A stretch of DNA of 64,000 nt. Source: Treponema sp. (lineage in GTDB: Bacteria; Spirochaetota; Spirochaetia; Treponematales; Treponemataceae). Positions 34,956 through 42,018 of this stretch are shown one piece after another. Within the stretch, counting starts at the first letter, position 1; the number at the start of each line of letters is the position of its first letter. The notes beneath the pieces are model-generated. The model ran no database searches, had not been told where the DNA came from, and saw nothing but the letters and a program-made list of their open reading frames with translations. Made by a program: the position numbers and the translations under genes. The stretch lies in the NCBI GenBank assembly GCA_017934745.1, contig JAGBIY010000010.1, positions 49,491 to 113,490 of the forward strand, read 5' to 3'.

Positions 34956-35894
34956 ATGAAAAAAATTGAATTCGACACAGAGAATCCTACGGCGGACGAG
35001 CTTGCGTACATAGAATCGCACAAGGGAAAAATCCTGAACCCAAGGCTCGACAGTACGTTCAAGGCGATTTTCACGCAGCCGACGGACGAGTCAAGAATTG
35101 CGCTGCACGATTTCTTGGAAGCGGCAATCGGAGAGGACATCGCCGATGTCAGCTTTGAGCCGAACGATGCCGTTCAGGATTTCGCAGGGCAAAGGGATGT
35201 TGACTACGACATAAACGTCCATTTTTCCACAGGCGAAGCCGCAGAGATAGAAATGCAGGCGTGGCAACAGAAATACGACTTTGGGAAGCGCGCGGAATAC
35301 CAAGCGGCGAGGCTGCTGGGCGCATACCTCAACAAGGGGGAGTCGTGGGGCAGCGTCAAAAAAGTCTACCAAATCTCCATTTTGGACTATAATTACAAAC
35401 AGGAGAGCGATGCCGACAAGGAAAACGATTCCGTGCTGACTCGGTACACGATGAAAGGAGAGCGCGGAGAGAGACTTGCCGACAGACTGAACGTAATCTT
35501 CATCGAACTCACAAAACTCGGCTCGGCGAAGAAGTACTCGAAAAACGAAATCGCGAAACTGACGAAAGCGGAAAAGTGGGCGCTGTTCTTCAAGAAAGCC
35601 GACAACTCCAGATCGTCGGGCATCGTCAACGAAATAGCGAAAACGGAGGTCGGAATCATGAACGCGCAGAAAGTTTTATCATCAATCAGCAGCGACAGGG
35701 CGTTGCTTCTCGCCCAATACCACGCAGAAGTCCGCGAGCGCGACATGCTCTCGAACATCGAAGGAAGCTTCAAGCAAGGTGTCTCAAAGGGAATCGATGA
35801 ACTCGAACAGCTTCTTGATTCGGGAATGTCATTGAAAGAGGCTATAAAAAAAGTGAGGGAGCAAAATGCTTGCCGAGGTCCGAGTGAGTCCTAG
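34956..35894 (+). CDS. Rpn/PD-(D/E)XK nuclease family protein 2, with internal start
   Basis: 312 aa. The family N-terminus NPRLDSTFKAIFTQP and catalytic region DVDYDINVHFSTGEAAEIEMQ (D...E-x-Q) mark a PDDEXK_2/Rpn protein; the C-terminus (FKQGVSKGIDELEQLLDSG) is the usual helical tail. Divergently transcribed from lipoprotein A. Its last five to seven codons and stop come from the repeat array that begins near 35878. An internal ATG at 35658 carries a GGAGG site. Confidence 0.85.
   Translation: MKKIEFDTENPTADELAYIESHKGKILNPRLDSTFKAIFTQPTDESRIALHDFLEAAIGEDIADVSFEPNDAVQDFAGQRDVDYDINVHFSTGEAAEIEMQAWQQKYDFGKRAEYQAARLLGAYLNKGESWGSVKKVYQISILDYNYKQESDADKENDSVLTRYTMKGERGERLADRLNVIFIELTKLGSAKKYSKNEIAKLTKAEKWALFFKKADNSRSSGIVNEIAKTEVGIMNAQKVLSSISSDRALLLAQYHAEVRERDMLSNIEGSFKQGVSKGIDELEQLLDSGMSLKEAIKKVREQNACRGPSES
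35658..35894 (+). CDS. Candidate internal product (78-aa C-terminal Rpn fragment)
   Basis: In-frame ATG at 35658 preceded by GGAGG (35645-35649) at 8-nt spacing. The product (MNAQKVLSSISSD... to the natural stop) lacks the nuclease core. The same arrangement occurs in the other Rpn gene of this window, which argues against chance, but expression is untested. Confidence 0.45.
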   Translation: MNAQKVLSSISSDRALLLAQYHAEVRERDMLSNIEGSFKQGVSKGIDELEQLLDSGMSLKEAIKKVREQNACRGPSES

Positions 35895-36153
35895 GAGGTT
35901 GCTGGTTGGATGCAAGCACGCCAAGAATTGCGAGGCAATTCTTGCGCATGGGTGGATTGGTGGGGATTGCCGTTGTCCGAATGAGTCCTAGGAGATTGTC
36001 TTTTGACTGCAAGCACGCTGAGAATGGGACGCTGCCAGGGGCTTTGTGAGTCCTAGGAGGTTGCTGGTTGGCGGCAAGCACGCCAAGAATTGCATGGCAA
36101 TTCTTGCGCATTGGTGGATTGGTGGGAAATTCCGCTGTCCGAGTGAGTCCTAA
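35878..36153. repeat. Three-unit imperfect tandem repeat array
   Basis: Units start near 35878, 35977 and 36045 and share GTGAGTCCTAGGAG, then GCAAGCACGC; a final partial GTGAGTCCTAA lies at 36143-36153. Units 1 and 3 also carry the inverted pair CAAGAATTGC/GCAATTCTTG and GGTGGATTGGTGGG; unit 2 is shorter and diverged. Spacers are not unique, so it is not CRISPR. The first unit forms the 3' end of Rpn gene 2. Confidence 0.7.
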
Positions 36154-36326
36154 TCGTTTCTTTTCAAAAATAACAAAAAATTAGAATTTTCTAAGAGCAA
36201 AAAAGGATTTTTCTCATATTTGTAAAAACTTTAGTTTTTTTTCACCTACGAATAGAATTTTTTTGAACCCTAAGTTAGAATTGAAAATATCTGACGGTAG
36301 GTCGGATAAAACAATATTCAATTTAA
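36154..36326. other. AT-rich region before lipoprotein B
   Basis: No gene. Very AT-rich, with a possible promoter TTGAAA, 18 bp, GATAAA ending near 36310, which would start an mRNA containing the shared stem-loop at 36327-36355. The -10 is weak. Confidence 0.3.
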
Positions 36327-36355
36327 TCGGTGGTTTAAATCACCCACCCGATTGA
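36327..36355 (+). promoter_or_regulatory. Shared 5' stem-loop/palindrome of the lipoprotein pair, copy B
   Basis: AATCGGTGG pairs with CCACCCGATT around TTTAAATCAC (one bulged C). The first 22 bases are identical to those upstream of paralogue A. The AAAGGAG ribosome-binding site follows at once. Confidence 0.65.
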
Positions 36356-36367
36356 AAGGAGATTACA

Positions 36368-37228
36368 ATGAAACTTTCAAAAAAAGTACTCGCTGCAATG
36401 TCTGCTTCAGCATTGCTCTTGACTGCTGGAATCTTCACATCATGTGGAGAAGAAGATGATGATCCAGAAGGAGCTATCACTGGTTCAAACAACAAATACA
36501 CTTTGTCTTACACAAACTCAAGCACTACTGACACTTACAGATGCTACAATTCAACAACAGCTAAGCATCGTGGTGCTATGGCTGTAATCACATTGAACAA
36601 AGACGGAACTTCTGGTTCTGGTGCTGCAATGGGATTCATCTGGGACTTGCACACAACAGATGCAAGTGCAAGTGCTGAGGAAGTCGCTCGCGAAGTTTCT
36701 TCTAGCCCAAGGTCACTTTGCATTGTAGCATTCGCAAACAATAATGGTACGTTTAAACCTTACGTTTCTCGCTTCACAAACGTTTATGACCTTCAGGCAA
36801 AAAATTTTGGTACTGATGGTGTAACAGTAAACGGTGCAGAGCAGAAAGCTGTTGAGAAAGAATACATCGGCTGGACATCTACATCAGAGAAAGACACCTC
36901 CCCATTGACAGCGGATGCAAATGGCAACTATGTCATGACCGTAAATGTTTACCCAGAATTTAACACTGAGAATGAAACGACAACTTACACTGGTGGATAT
37001 GTCGTAGACATCTACAATGGTGCCCTCACAAAAGCTGAAGTGGAGAGTGGAGAAAAAACAGCTGATCTCACGACAACAATTAGTGCAGAGGACCTTGGAT
37101 ATGAAGCAGGTTCAAAACCAACTCAGCAGACAAATGCTGTCTATGCGAATGTTTACACATCAAGCTCAGCTTCTGGAACTTGGCAGTATCTCGATACTTA
37201 CTCAGCTGCCGAAGCTGTTGAGGAGTAA
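36368..37228 (+). CDS. Surface/periplasmic lipoprotein, paralogue B
   Basis: 286 aa. Lipoprotein signal (MKLSKKVLAAMSASALL, lipobox GIFTSC) almost the same as paralogue A, then an acidic tether (GEEDDDPEGA) and a T/S/Y/N-rich beta-type domain of unknown function. The two share signal peptide, leader element and Glu-Glu end (VEE), but little of the central sequence. Codon use is again unlike neighbours (AAC/ACA/TCA/GCA). Followed by its own terminator. Confidence 0.75.
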   Translation: MKLSKKVLAAMSASALLLTAGIFTSCGEEDDDPEGAITGSNNKYTLSYTNSSTTDTYRCYNSTTAKHRGAMAVITLNKDGTSGSGAAMGFIWDLHTTDASASAEEVAREVSSSPRSLCIVAFANNNGTFKPYVSRFTNVYDLQAKNFGTDGVTVNGAEQKAVEKEYIGWTSTSEKDTSPLTADANGNYVMTVNVYPEFNTENETTTYTGGYVVDIYNGALTKAEVESGEKTADLTTTISAEDLGYEAGSKPTQQTNAVYANVYTSSSASGTWQYLDTYSAAEAVEE

Positions 37229-37275
37229 CCACTGATTGACGTTGTTCGGGAGAGTAATCTTCAGGACAGGTCGCT

Positions 37276-37326
37276 CTAATCAAAAGAAAAGCGCACCGGG
37301 ACGAACGGCTCTCGGTGCGCTTTTTT
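37276..37326 (+). terminator. Terminator of lipoprotein B
   Basis: Stem AAGCGCACCG / CGGTGCGCTT with an 11-12-nt loop region, followed by six T. Confidence 0.85.
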
Positions 37327-37399
37327 GTCACCCGCACCGCAAGCAACGTCTCTAAAATTCCGCTCTGAAAACACCGAAAATTCTAAATGCGCAGTCATA

Positions 37400-37463
37400 G
37401 GGAGAAATCCCGAAGGAAACTGGCGGTTGCTCTTCAAAGCTCACCGATGTTGAAAAACGTCGG
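37400..37463 (+). promoter_or_regulatory. Conserved structured leader of module A (same in B at 37815-37878)
   Basis: Two GAAA-capped hairpins: GGGA-GAAA-TCCC (37400-37411) and CCGATGTT-GAAA-AACGTCGG (37444-37463). Both lie in sequence unchanged between the copies. They precede the GGAGGG site by about 12 nt. Could be a regulatory RNA domain or antisense target; I could not match it to a known riboswitch. Confidence 0.5.
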
Positions 37464-37486
37464 AATTTACTTCTGGAGGGCGTGCA

Positions 37487-37555
37487 ATGACAGCAAGAAT
37501 CGTATTTACAATTGCGATTGTCTGCTTTTTCTTGGCAGGCTATATTGCTTGGTAG
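37487..37555 (+). CDS. 22-aa hydrophobic peptide, module A (type I toxin-like)
   Basis: ATG at 37487 behind GGAGGG (6-nt gap). The peptide starts MTARI, is hydrophobic throughout its middle and ends LAGYIAW; it is one membrane helix long. Module B encodes a homologue; of 13 changed codons (stop codon included), seven are synonymous and the rest exchange hydrophobic residues or T for I. That pattern suggests selection on the protein. Small hydrophobic peptides in tandem copies with long leaders are typical of type I toxins (Ibs, Ldr), but no antisense RNA has been identified. Confidence 0.6.
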   Translation: MTARIVFTIAIVCFFLAGYIAW

Positions 37556-37591
37556 TTGCACTCTTCTTGCAATCTTGTAAGGAGTAAAAGG

Positions 37592-37624
37592 AAAGCCGCC
37601 TAAGTCTTTGCTTGGCGGCTTTTT
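37592..37624 (+). terminator. Terminator of module A
   Basis: AAAGCCGCC / GGCGGCTTTTT with a 14-nt loop. In module B the outer G-C pair is an A-T pair, a compensatory change that supports a real RNA stem. Confidence 0.8.
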
Positions 37625-37655
37625 CGCAATCAATCGAAGACCAACCGAGTTTCTT

Positions 37656-37676
37656 GGAAACGTTAGCAGCGTTTCC
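37656..37676. promoter_or_regulatory. Conserved stem downstream of module A terminator
   Basis: GGAAACG/CGTTTCC. The module B equivalent (38070-38089) is GGAAATG/CATTTCC, so one C-G pair has become T-A. The stem is therefore probably transcribed, either by read-through or from the opposite strand. Confidence 0.5.
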
Positions 37677-37901
37677 GTGGCTGTGCTTCTTTTTTACTAT
37701 ATCGGAAAATCATCAAAAAATCCACAATCTCAATCGGACTTTTCACCCGCACCGCAACCAACGTCTCTAAAATTCCTCTCCGAAAACGCCGAAAATTTAA
37801 ACTGCGCAGTCATAGGGAGAAATCCCGAAGGAAACTGGCGGTTGCTCTTCAAAGCTCACCGATGTTGAAAAACGTCGGAATTTACTTCTGGAGGGCGTGC
37901 A

Positions 37902-37970
37902 ATGACAGCAAGAATCATTTTGATTTTGGCTATCGTCTGCCTCTTTTTGGCGGGCTACATAGCCTGGTAA
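37902..37970 (+). CDS. 22-aa hydrophobic peptide, module B (type I toxin-like)
   Basis: Second copy: ATG at 37902 with the same GGAGGG site; starts MTARI, ends LAGYIAW, and its central part has more Leu/Ile than copy A. The stop codon also differs (TAA versus TAG). See module A for reasoning. An alternative role as a small membrane-protein subunit or regulator (KdpF- or CydX-like) cannot be excluded. Confidence 0.6.
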   Translation: MTARIILILAIVCLFLAGYIAW

Positions 37971-38008
37971 ATTGCACACTCTCTTGCGTTGATGTAGGAG
38001 AGTAAAAG

Positions 38009-38040
38009 AAAACCGCCTAAGTCTTTGCTTGGCGGTTTTT
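38009..38040 (+). terminator. Terminator of module B
   Basis: AACCGCC / GGCGGTT stem with the same 14-base loop as module A and five T. Confidence 0.8.
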
Positions 38041-38242
38041 CACCCAAAACGAAGACAACCGTGTTTCTTGGAAATGTTGACGCATTTCCGTGGCTGTGCT
38101 TCTTTTTTACTATATCGGAAAATCCTCAAAAAATCCACACCGAATCCAGGGCAACAGGATGCGCAAGAATGCACGAGTCTCCGCGGCATGATTTTTTCAA
38201 ACGGCATTTTCTCAACTTGTGGCAAATTCCTTTGATAATACA

Positions 38243-38248
38243 TAGAAT
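38243..38248 (+). promoter_or_regulatory. -10 element giving a leaderless thioredoxin-fold lipoprotein transcript
   Basis: TAGAAT ends 7 nt before the ATG at 38256; no ribosome-binding site. A second possible hexamer, GATAAT, lies 10 bp upstream. Confidence 0.45.
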
Positions 38249-38255
38249 CATTTAT

Positions 38256-39290
38256 ATGAAGAAAATATTTGTTTTTATTGCGGCGTTTTTTGCCGTGGTG
38301 TTTTTCAATTCTTGTTCACAGAAAAAATGGATTTCGAATTTTGACGAAGGGAAGAAGCTGGCGGAGAAGAGCGGCAAGGGCATTTTCCTCGACTTCTGCG
38401 CGGAGACGGACGAAGTTTCCGAGAGGCTTGAGAAGAGCGGCTTCGGAAGCGCGGATTTCATCAAGAAATTCGGGAACGACCTCGTGTTCGTAAAGCTGGA
38501 TTTGACGGACAGGCTAAACGCCGAGAACCTGAACCCGGACGCAAGCGAGGAGGAGCGAGCGGCGGCCGAGAAGACAATCAAGGAGACGGAGAAGTCGGTG
38601 GAGCTGGCGGAGAAATACGCGGTCAGGACGCTTCCGTCGATGTTCGTGCTCACAAAAGAAGGGTATGTCGTTTCCGCACTGGAATTCTATTCGGTGAGGG
38701 AAGATTTCGACCCGAACAGAAAAGACGCGGACACAGCTCCGTTCGATGAAATCATAAAGGTCGACGGAGAGGACGAATTCACAAAGAAGATGGACGACGC
38801 AATCGTGCTCCTTAAGGACTTCGACAGCAACATGAAAATCGCGATGTCGGACGGAAGCGTGAAGGACAGGGTGGCCGCGGTGGATGAAATTTTCGACAGC
38901 ACAGATTTCGTCTACAGATACCTCATCAAGGAATTGAGCGCGCTCGTCGTGGAAATCGACAAGGAAAACGTGTCCGGTTCGGTTCCGCGGCACACCATGG
39001 CTTTGGCATCGGCGGAAGCGGTGGATGCGGGCGACGATTTTTCCAAAGTCGCGAAAATTTTCGAGAGCGCAGCGGAAAGGAAATTCCTGACGGGTGACGA
39101 CAAGCAGCTTCTCTATTATCAGGCGGCGCTCGCTTCGATGAAAGTCAAGGACTACGTGAACGCGAAAAAGGACGTGCAAAAATCCATAGACGCGTCTCCC
39201 CAAAGCGAGCAGATTTTCCTTTTGAACGCGATGATAGAAAACATCGAGAGTCTCGCGAAAAACGAAAGCGAGCAAAACAATCAAAATTAG
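38256..39290 (+). CDS. Thioredoxin-fold lipoprotein lacking CxxC
   Basis: 344 aa. Lipoprotein signal with lipobox FFNSC (about residue 20). Residues 25-150 resemble the thioredoxin/DsbD-gamma fold (GKGIFLDFCAETDEV, NDLVFVKLDLTD, cis-Pro loop VRTLPSMFVLTKEGYV), but the redox CxxC is replaced by CAETD, so disulfide chemistry is unlikely. The C-terminal half is helical and TPR-like (YYQAALASMKVKDYVNAKKDVQKSI). Probably a periplasmic scaffold or chaperone. Confidence 0.75.
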   Translation: MKKIFVFIAAFFAVVFFNSCSQKKWISNFDEGKKLAEKSGKGIFLDFCAETDEVSERLEKSGFGSADFIKKFGNDLVFVKLDLTDRLNAENLNPDASEEERAAAEKTIKETEKSVELAEKYAVRTLPSMFVLTKEGYVVSALEFYSVREDFDPNRKDADTAPFDEIIKVDGEDEFTKKMDDAIVLLKDFDSNMKIAMSDGSVKDRVAAVDEIFDSTDFVYRYLIKELSALVVEIDKENVSGSVPRHTMALASAEAVDAGDDFSKVAKIFESAAERKFLTGDDKQLLYYQAALASMKVKDYVNAKKDVQKSIDASPQSEQIFLLNAMIENIESLAKNESEQNNQN

Positions 39291-39309
39291 GATAAAATAA
39301 ACTTCTTGC

Positions 39310-39342
39310 GAAACTGTATTTTTTCGACTGAAATACAGTTTC
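39310..39342. promoter_or_regulatory. 12-bp inverted repeat before the CNNM gene
   Basis: GAAACTGTATTT / AAATACAGTTTC, perfect, with a 9-nt gap and no T-run. A TAAAAT hexamer lies just upstream (about 39293), so it would be at the 5' end of the mRNA or act as an operator. Confidence 0.5.
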
Positions 39343-39380
39343 CAAAAGCAAAACTCTACAAATACAGGATTGACAATCTT

Positions 39381-40733
39381 ATGGATGACCCCTCGTCGAG
39401 TCCGTTGGGACTCATTGTTCTAATAGCCGCGGCTGCGACATTCGTCACGCTTTCGCTGCTTTTTTCGGCAAGCGAGAGCGCGTTTTTGGCACTCAACAAA
39501 CTCCGTGTACATTTCCTACGCGAAAAAGGCGACAAAAAGGCAATCAGGGTGGGAAAGCTGCTCGACCAGAAAGAGGAGCTCCTGAACATGCTCCTTGTCG
39601 GGAACGAAATCGTGAATGTCGCCTTGTCCGTCGTTCTCACATCCGTCTTTCTTGAAGTTTTCGGTCCGAAGGGGTTGGGAATCGCGACGGGAATCTCGAC
39701 CGTCCTCCTGCTCGTCTTCGGGGAAATCACGCCGAAAAGCGTCACCACAAGGCACCCGGAGAGCATCGCTTTCGGGCTTTCGGGCTTCGTCACGCTGTTC
39801 TTCTGGCTGCTCCGGCCGCTTGTCCTTTTCTTCACTTTCATATCGCGCTCGATTCTGCGGATTTTCGGAATCGACACGCAGAAGAAGAAGGTCTCCTTCA
39901 CGGAGGACGAGATAAAGACGTTCATAGACGTGGGCGGAGAAGAGGGCGTGCTTGAGAACGACGAGAAGAAGATGATGAGCCGTGTATTCAAGTTCACGGA
40001 CCTTGCGGCGGTCGACATCATGGTGCCTAGACGCAACGTAATCGGCGTCACGGCGGACGCTTCGTTCAGGGACATCATACTGCTTTCGGAGACGAGGATG
40101 CTCTCCCGTTTTCCCGTCTACAACGGCGACCTGGACAACATCGTCGGGGTCATCTATGTGAAGGACATGCTCTCTTTTTCCGGCAGCCAGGAAAAATTCT
40201 CTGTGGAAAAAGTCATGCGCCCTCCCCTTTTCATTCCGGGAAGCACAAAGATGAGCCAGATTCAGGCTTTGCTCAACGAAAAGAGGCAGAACTTCGCCAT
40301 CGTCATAGACGAATACTCTGGAACCGACGGAATTTTGACGACCGAGGACATCGCAAGGGAAATCTTCGGGGGAATAGCGGACGATTTCGAGAAGAAAGGC
40401 TGGTCCACGTCCATAGAATCGGAGAAAATCGAGGATTTCGACGACGCGCTCATCGACGGGCAGACGAGGCTCATCGATTTGGAAGAGAACATGCACATCA
40501 CTTTCGACACGCACATGAACGAGACAATCGCGGGATTCATTCTTGAGAAGCTCGACAGAATGGCGGTTCCGGGCGACGAAATCGAAGAGGGCGGCTACGT
40601 CTTCAAAGTGGAGGAGCTTGACGGAATGAGGATATCGAAGGTCAGATGCGTGAAAACACCGCAGGAAGAGTCGGAGGAAGACGACTACATCTTCGACGAC
40701 ACCGAGGAGGAACAGAATGCAAGCGCTGACTGA
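39381..40733 (+). CDS. CNNM/CorC-type transporter with CBS pair (TlyC/HlyC-like), copy 1
   Basis: 450 aa. Four-helix CNNM (DUF21) membrane domain (about 10-190: SASESAFLALNKLR, VFGEITPKSVTTRHPE), two CBS domains (MVPRRNVIGVTADAS..., RFPVYNGDLDNIVGVIYVKD, AIVIDEYSGTDGILTTEDI) and a C-terminal CorC/HlyC domain (ETIAGFILEKLDRMAVPGDEI). Family members handle Mg2+/Co2+ or Na+ exchange; older names call them hemolysins. ATG at 39381 has only a distant AGGA. It overlaps copy 2 by 17 bp. Confidence 0.9.
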   Translation: MDDPSSSPLGLIVLIAAAATFVTLSLLFSASESAFLALNKLRVHFLREKGDKKAIRVGKLLDQKEELLNMLLVGNEIVNVALSVVLTSVFLEVFGPKGLGIATGISTVLLLVFGEITPKSVTTRHPESIAFGLSGFVTLFFWLLRPLVLFFTFISRSILRIFGIDTQKKKVSFTEDEIKTFIDVGGEEGVLENDEKKMMSRVFKFTDLAAVDIMVPRRNVIGVTADASFRDIILLSETRMLSRFPVYNGDLDNIVGVIYVKDMLSFSGSQEKFSVEKVMRPPLFIPGSTKMSQIQALLNEKRQNFAIVIDEYSGTDGILTTEDIAREIFGGIADDFEKKGWSTSIESEKIEDFDDALIDGQTRLIDLEENMHITFDTHMNETIAGFILEKLDRMAVPGDEIEEGGYVFKVEELDGMRISKVRCVKTPQEESEEDDYIFDDTEEEQNASAD

Positions 40734-42018
40734 CATCGTGCTCCCCTCAATCATCGTGGCGATTTTGGTCTGCTGCGTCGCCTTTTTCGCTTCGAGCGAG
40801 ACGGCTTTCCTTTCAATAACGAAGATGACGCTCCGCCAAATGCTCAAGAAAGACGACCCCGGCAAAAAATCGACACCAGCGAAGAGAATCGCGTTCCTCA
40901 AAAGGGATACGGACAAGCTCCTTTCACTGATATTGATTGGAATCAACTTCATCACGTCGCTCGCGTCGGGATTGGCCACGACCGTCGCCGTCAAAATCGC
41001 GGGGGAAGCGGGAAGCGTGGCGGCCACATTCATAATGGCGTTCGTCCTGATAATATTCGGCGAGATAACGCCAAAGACATTCTCGGCAGTGTACCCGGTA
41101 GAGGCGGCATCACGTTTCGCACGGCCGCTGATTTGGCTGGAGAGGATTTTGTACCCGGTCGTTTTCGTCTTCGCGAAAATTTCCGGGGGAATCACAATCG
41201 TCTTGAATTCGCTTTGGAAGAACGACAAGAACCTCATAACGGAAGAGGAACTGAAATCTCTCATAGAAGTCGGGGAAAACGAAGGGACACTCGAACACAG
41301 TGAAAAGAAGATGCTCTACAAGATTTTCGACTTCACGGATTTGCGGGTGCACGACATAATGAGGCACCGCTCTTCCGTAAAATTCATTCCAGCGAACGCC
41401 TCGTTCGACGAAATCGTGGGCATATTCACCGAGACAGGATTCTCCAGAATTCCTGTATGCGACGGAGAATTCGACAACGTTCTCGGAATGATTTACTACA
41501 AGCATATTCTGATGAACAGCCGGTTCAAGGATTCGAAGAATTTCATCTCGAAAGTCATGCAGAACGTCATCTACATTCCCGAAACGCTGATGGCGACCGA
41601 CCTTCTCGCCCGGTTCAAGAAAGAGCAGACGAATTTCGCGATAGCGATAGACGAGAACGGCTCCAACATCGGAATCGTGACGATAGACGACATAATGCGC
41701 GCCGTTTTTGGACGCAGCGTCCACGAAGACTCCGACGAGATTTCACCGGAGAACAGGATAACGCCGATTTCGCTCGTTGAATACCTCGTGCCGGGGGACA
41801 TGAAGATAGACGACGTGAACGACATTTTCGATTTGGATTTGGATTCCGAAGACTACCACACGATAGCGGGATGGCTTTTGGAGCAGTTCGACGATTTGCC
41901 GGAAGAGGGAGAGTCGAAGAAGATAGACAGAATCACCTATAAAATAGAAGAAATCGAACGACGGCGCATAAAGCTCATACGAATAAAGCTCGACACGCCG
42001 CCGCAAAAGAGAAGCTAG
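40717..42018 (+). CDS. CNNM/CorC-type transporter with CBS pair, copy 2
   Basis: 433 aa, same order of domains as copy 1 (SSETAFLSITKMTLRQ, IFGEITPKTFSAVYPVEA, then RIPVCDGEFDNVLGMIYYKHIL and AIAIDENGSNIGIVTIDDI, then YHTIAGWLLEQFDDLPEEGE). In the second CBS domain the usual DEYG is DENG. The start lies within the end of copy 1, so the two are translationally coupled and may form a heteromer. Its stop overlaps the convergent kinase-like gene by 4 bp. Confidence 0.9.
   Translation: MQALTDIVLPSIIVAILVCCVAFFASSETAFLSITKMTLRQMLKKDDPGKKSTPAKRIAFLKRDTDKLLSLILIGINFITSLASGLATTVAVKIAGEAGSVAATFIMAFVLIIFGEITPKTFSAVYPVEAASRFARPLIWLERILYPVVFVFAKISGGITIVLNSLWKNDKNLITEEELKSLIEVGENEGTLEHSEKKMLYKIFDFTDLRVHDIMRHRSSVKFIPANASFDEIVGIFTETGFSRIPVCDGEFDNVLGMIYYKHILMNSRFKDSKNFISKVMQNVIYIPETLMATDLLARFKKEQTNFAIAIDENGSNIGIVTIDDIMRAVFGRSVHEDSDEISPENRITPISLVEYLVPGDMKIDDVNDIFDLDLDSEDYHTIAGWLLEQFDDLPEEGESKKIDRITYKIEEIERRRIKLIRIKLDTPPQKRS

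Larger units (their letters stand above)
37329..38147 (+). repeat. 415-bp tandem duplication (two modules, each with a 22-codon ORF)
   Basis: Module A starts at 37329 and module B at 37744 (offset 415 bp). Each has a leader of about 155 nt, a 22-codon ORF with GGAGGG site, a hairpin terminator, a further short stem, and a common tail (GTGGCTGTGCTTC, then ACTATATCGGAAAATC). About 100 nt before the ORF are identical, while the ORF itself and the terminator stem have diverged in ways that keep their function. Confidence 0.8.

Noticed and set aside
35842-36111. 89-codon minus-strand ORF across the repeat array
   Set aside because: Its protein is just the repeat read through twice; no ribosome-binding site, and it overlaps the end of Rpn gene 2.
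35878-36153. CRISPR array or integron attC sites
   Set aside because: Units are long, imperfect and share most of their sequence instead of constant repeats with unique spacers; no cas or integrase gene and no recognisable attC core.
37381-37486. Known riboswitch (glycine, cobalamin) or hammerhead ribozyme in the duplicated leader
   Set aside because: Short look-alike words such as CCGAAGGAAAC occur, but the required conserved cores are missing.
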